Shown: one piece after another, positions 61,900 through 64,000 of the stretch
Layout: each line of letters opens with the position of its first letter
How positions within the stretch are numbered: position 1 is the stretch's first letter
From: Nocardioides terrigena
GTDB taxonomy: Bacteria; Actinomycetota; Actinomycetes; Propionibacteriales; Nocardioidaceae
Direction: 5' to 3'
DNA length: 64,000 bases
NCBI RefSeq assembly: GCF_003047265.1
Contig: NZ_PZYY01000004.1
Coordinates: forward strand, 62,001-126,000
Program-made: the position numbers and the translations under genes
The notes under the pieces: generated by a model
Seen by the model: only the letters and a program-made list of their open reading frames with translations
Told to the model about the DNA's origin: nothing
Databases searched by the model: none

Positions 61900-63435
61900 C
61901 TAGCGCAGCCGACCCCAGATGCCGCGCCGCTCGTGGTGCTCCGGCGGCCGCTGCTCCTCGGGCGGGGTCGCACCGCCCAGCTCGGACGGGACCGGCTTCT
62001 TGAGCTTGCCGTCGTACCGCGGGACCTCCCGCTCGGCGGTGGGGACGAAGCCGGCGTCGGCGGCCGCGAGGCGGCGTACGCCATAGACCCGGTCCAGCGC
62101 CTCGTCGGACGTGCCGAGGCCGAGCCAGGTCGCCCGGCTGACCGCGGCGACGCGCTCGAGTCGGCCGACGCCCTCGATGACCAGGGCGCCGTCGTGGGTG
62201 CGCTCGAGGTCCTCGACCAGGGCGAGCAGCGCACCGGGCGCGGGTGCGAGGGCGGGCGAGTCGAGGGTCAGCCGCAGGCTGGAGCGGGTGCGTCCCGCGG
62301 GCACCGCGGCGACGAGGGCGACGCGCTGGTCGTCACGGTACGAGCGGTGCACGATGCGGGTCTCGAGCAGCGGGTCGGCGAGCGGGTGGATGCGCTCCTC
62401 GTGCAGCGCCACCCAGTCCCCGACCAGCAGCACCCGCAGGTCGTCGAGGGTGGAGTCGAGGACGGCGTCGACGCAGCCCATCACCTCGTCGGCGTCGCCG
62501 GCCATCTCCAGCACGACCTCGAGGTACGGCGTCTCGTAGCGGCGGCCGTGCGCGTTGCGCTTGGGCCTCATCCCGGGAATCAGGTTGGCGAGGTAGGCGT
62601 CGTTGTAGCGGTTGACCTGCTCGCGGCGCTCCATCACGTGCGAGCGGCCGAGGTGCCAGGACTTCGCGGCGTGCTCGGGGACGAGCAGCCCGCCGGCCTC
62701 GCCGAGGCGGTGGCCGAGCTCCATGTCCTCGCCGAGGCGCAGCGTGGTGTCCCAACCGCCGGCCGCGTCGAGCAGGTCGCGGGACAGCGCGAAGGTCGCC
62801 CCGACGAAGGACCGGAAGGCGCGCGGGCCGGCGTGGGTGAGGTCGTCGGTACGCCGCCACATCCCGTCGACCCACTTGTGCGGCTCGGCGGTGTCCCAGT
62901 CCCACAGGGTCGCGACCTCGCCGGAGGCCACCTGGTCGCGGGTGGTCGCCGGGTCCTGGGCCAGCAGCCGCTCGGGGTCGACGAAGCGCTTGGTGCCGGC
63001 CACCACGGCGTAGTCGACCTCGTGCAGCCAGCGGAGCTGGGCCTCGAGGTGGTCGGGCCACAGCAGCATGTCGGCGTCGACGAAGTAGAGGAGCTCGCCC
63101 TCGCTCGCCCGGCCCGCGACCTCGCAGGCGCCGGCGCAGCCCCAGCCCTCCTCGACGCGCACGACGCGGGTGTGGTCGGGGACGACCTCGGGCAGCACGA
63201 CGGGCGGGGTGCTGCCGTCGTCGGAGATCACGACCTCCACGAGGTGCGCGGGGTAGGTCTGCGCGGCCAGGCCGGCGAGCACGTGCGGCAGGGTGCGGTG
63301 GGAGTTGTACGCCGGGACGACGACCGTGACGGTCCGCGTGGGGGTCCACGCCCCGATCGCGGGAGGCGTGAGGACGTCCCACTCGTTGCGGCGTACGACG
63401 GGCTGGTCGCGGCGGGCGGACACGGGCTGGCTCAT
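61900..63435 (-). CDS. family 2 glycosyltransferase
   Basis: GT2 of 511 residues (VTVVVPAYNSHRTLP, VISDDGST, LLYFVDADMLLWPDH with DxD; then RLGEDMELGHRL). The C-terminal ~200 residues contain another less conserved domain. ATG at 63435 overlaps the upstream glycosyltransferase stop (ATGA). No membrane helices. Likely polysaccharide or wall-glycan synthesis. Confidence 0.85.
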   Translation of the reverse strand: MSQPVSARRDQPVVRRNEWDVLTPPAIGAWTPTRTVTVVVPAYNSHRTLPHVLAGLAAQTYPAHLVEVVISDDGSTPPVVLPEVVPDHTRVVRVEEGWGCAGACEVAGRASEGELLYFVDADMLLWPDHLEAQLRWLHEVDYAVVAGTKRFVDPERLLAQDPATTRDQVASGEVATLWDWDTAEPHKWVDGMWRRTDDLTHAGPRAFRSFVGATFALSRDLLDAAGGWDTTLRLGEDMELGHRLGEAGGLLVPEHAAKSWHLGRSHVMERREQVNRYNDAYLANLIPGMRPKRNAHGRRYETPYLEVVLEMAGDADEVMGCVDAVLDSTLDDLRVLLVGDWVALHEERIHPLADPLLETRIVHRSYRDDQRVALVAAVPAGRTRSSLRLTLDSPALAPAPGALLALVEDLERTHDGALVIEGVGRLERVAAVSRATWLGLGTSDEALDRVYGVRRLAAADAGFVPTAEREVPRYDGKLKKPVPSELGGATPPEEQRPPEHHERRGIWGRLR

Positions 63436-64000
63436 GGCAGGTCCCGCTCGTCGACCTCGAGCTCGCGGCTGGCGTGGAAGCCGGTCCACTCCCGGTCCAC
63501 GATGCCCTCCTTGCGGAACGAGTCGGCCTCGACCTGCCACGTGTGCTGGCCGGAGGCGAGGCGTCGCAGGACGTAGCCCAGGCCGTGGGTGCGGTAGATC
63601 CGGCCGCCGGCCGCCTCGATGCCGCTGAGGAGCTGGGCGTCGACGAAGCGGCGTACGGGCCGGAAGCCGCCCACGCTGCGCACCACGTCGCGGTCGGCCA
63701 TGATCGTGCCGCCGGCCACGAAGCGGTTGAAGATCTCGGTCGGGTGGTTGCGCCGCGTGGTGATGCCGAGCTCGGCGAGGTGGACGAACTCGCTGGGCAT
63801 GCCCACCACGTCGGCGCCGCTGTAGCGCCGGGCGAGGAGCAGGTCGACGACCGCGTGCGGGCCGTACCAGTCGTCGTCGTCGACCTTGAGCAGCACGTCG
63901 CCGGAGGCCGCCTCGTACGCCGCGTTGAGCACGTCGCCGAAGAAGGTGTCCTGGCTGCGCGGGACGAGCACGACGTCGCGGCCGGGCAGGGCCGCACGGA
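63432..64000 (-). CDS. family 2-type glycosyltransferase (5' end outside window)
   Basis: Visible ~189 C-terminal residues include the GT-A metal motif LLKVDDDDWYG and the following MPSEFVHLAELG. It resembles family 2 transferases; the N-terminus is outside the window. The frame is open to the window edge, with VVLVPRSQDTFF as a typical continuation. Translationally coupled (ATGA) to the next glycosyltransferase. Confidence 0.8.
   Translation of the reverse strand, partial: RAALPGRDVVLVPRSQDTFFGDVLNAAYEAASGDVLLKVDDDDWYGPHAVVDLLLARRYSGADVVGMPSEFVHLAELGITTRRNHPTEIFNRFVAGGTIMADRDVVRSVGGFRPVRRFVDAQLLSGIEAAGGRIYRTHGLGYVLRRLASGQHTWQVEADSFRKEGIVDREWTGFHASRELEVDERDLP

Overview
The window is high-GC throughout, uses many GTG starts, and has dense 4-base ATGA/GTGA gene overlaps. 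It carries a mycothiol-dependent nitroreductase homologue, ANTAR regulators, CebR-type operators and an actinobacterial carotenoid gene set. This points to a Gram-positive actinobacterial chromosome. A nocardioform/Nocardioides-like host is my best guess from general resemblance, not proven. I see no rRNA, tRNA, CRISPR array, insertion sequence or prophage genes.

Layout. (1) 1-5108: a cello-oligosaccharide uptake and hydrolysis locus. It has a GH1 beta-glucosidase (cut by the window start), two permeases and a lipoprotein binding protein on the minus strand, plus a divergent MsiK-type ATPase. Both transcription units carry the same CebR-like operator. (2) 5272-12170: a flavin monooxygenase, then an acyl-CoA catabolism module (GATase-like protein, alpha-methylacyl-CoA racemase, divergent PadR regulator with 2,4-dienoyl-CoA reductase) and a lipase-like hydrolase. 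(3) 12210-16461: a SOUL haem-binding protein divergent from a heliorhodopsin, an AIM24 protein, a shortened methyltransferase-like protein, and two ANTAR proteins, one PAS-PAS-ANTAR and the other preceded by tandem stem-loops. (4) 16509-21931: SPFH/NfeD pair, a GMC dehydrogenase with its Tat-exported small subunit, and a secreted FN3 protein. (5) 22149-38552: accessory genes. These include a nonsense-interrupted GNAT pseudogene, a CocE/NonD hydrolase, a 908-residue LAL (LuxR-type) regulator, several alpha/beta hydrolases, an MBL protein, HxlR regulator, multicopper oxidase, and small stress or unknown genes. A 26-base imperfect palindrome, 25/26 identical, sits about 56 bases upstream of two hydrolase genes flanking the LAL regulator, suggesting a small regulon. 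(6) 39682-47787: a nine-gene, fully overlapping carotenoid operon (crtE-B-I-Yc-Yd-P450-glycosyltransferase-acyltransferase-PAP2), with a 10+10 base perfect palindrome in its promoter region. It predicts a cyclised, oxidised, glycosylated and acylated carotenoid. (7) 47907-57206: mostly single housekeeping or unknown genes. A DUF2652 cyclase-like protein lies beside an MFS transporter fused to a cyclic-nucleotide-binding domain. (8) 57372-64000: orphan LuxR-type response regulator, MalY/PatB-type C-S lyase, UDP-glucose dehydrogenase, hydrolase, universal stress protein, and two family 2 glycosyltransferases running off the window end.

The strongest leads are the heliorhodopsin/SOUL divergent pair together with the carotenoid operon, the LAL-linked shared operator, the cyclase-like/CNB-transporter pair, and a repeated ~85-base intergenic hairpin present at two convergent gene junctions 56 kb apart. 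Most other genes look ordinary for an actinobacterium.
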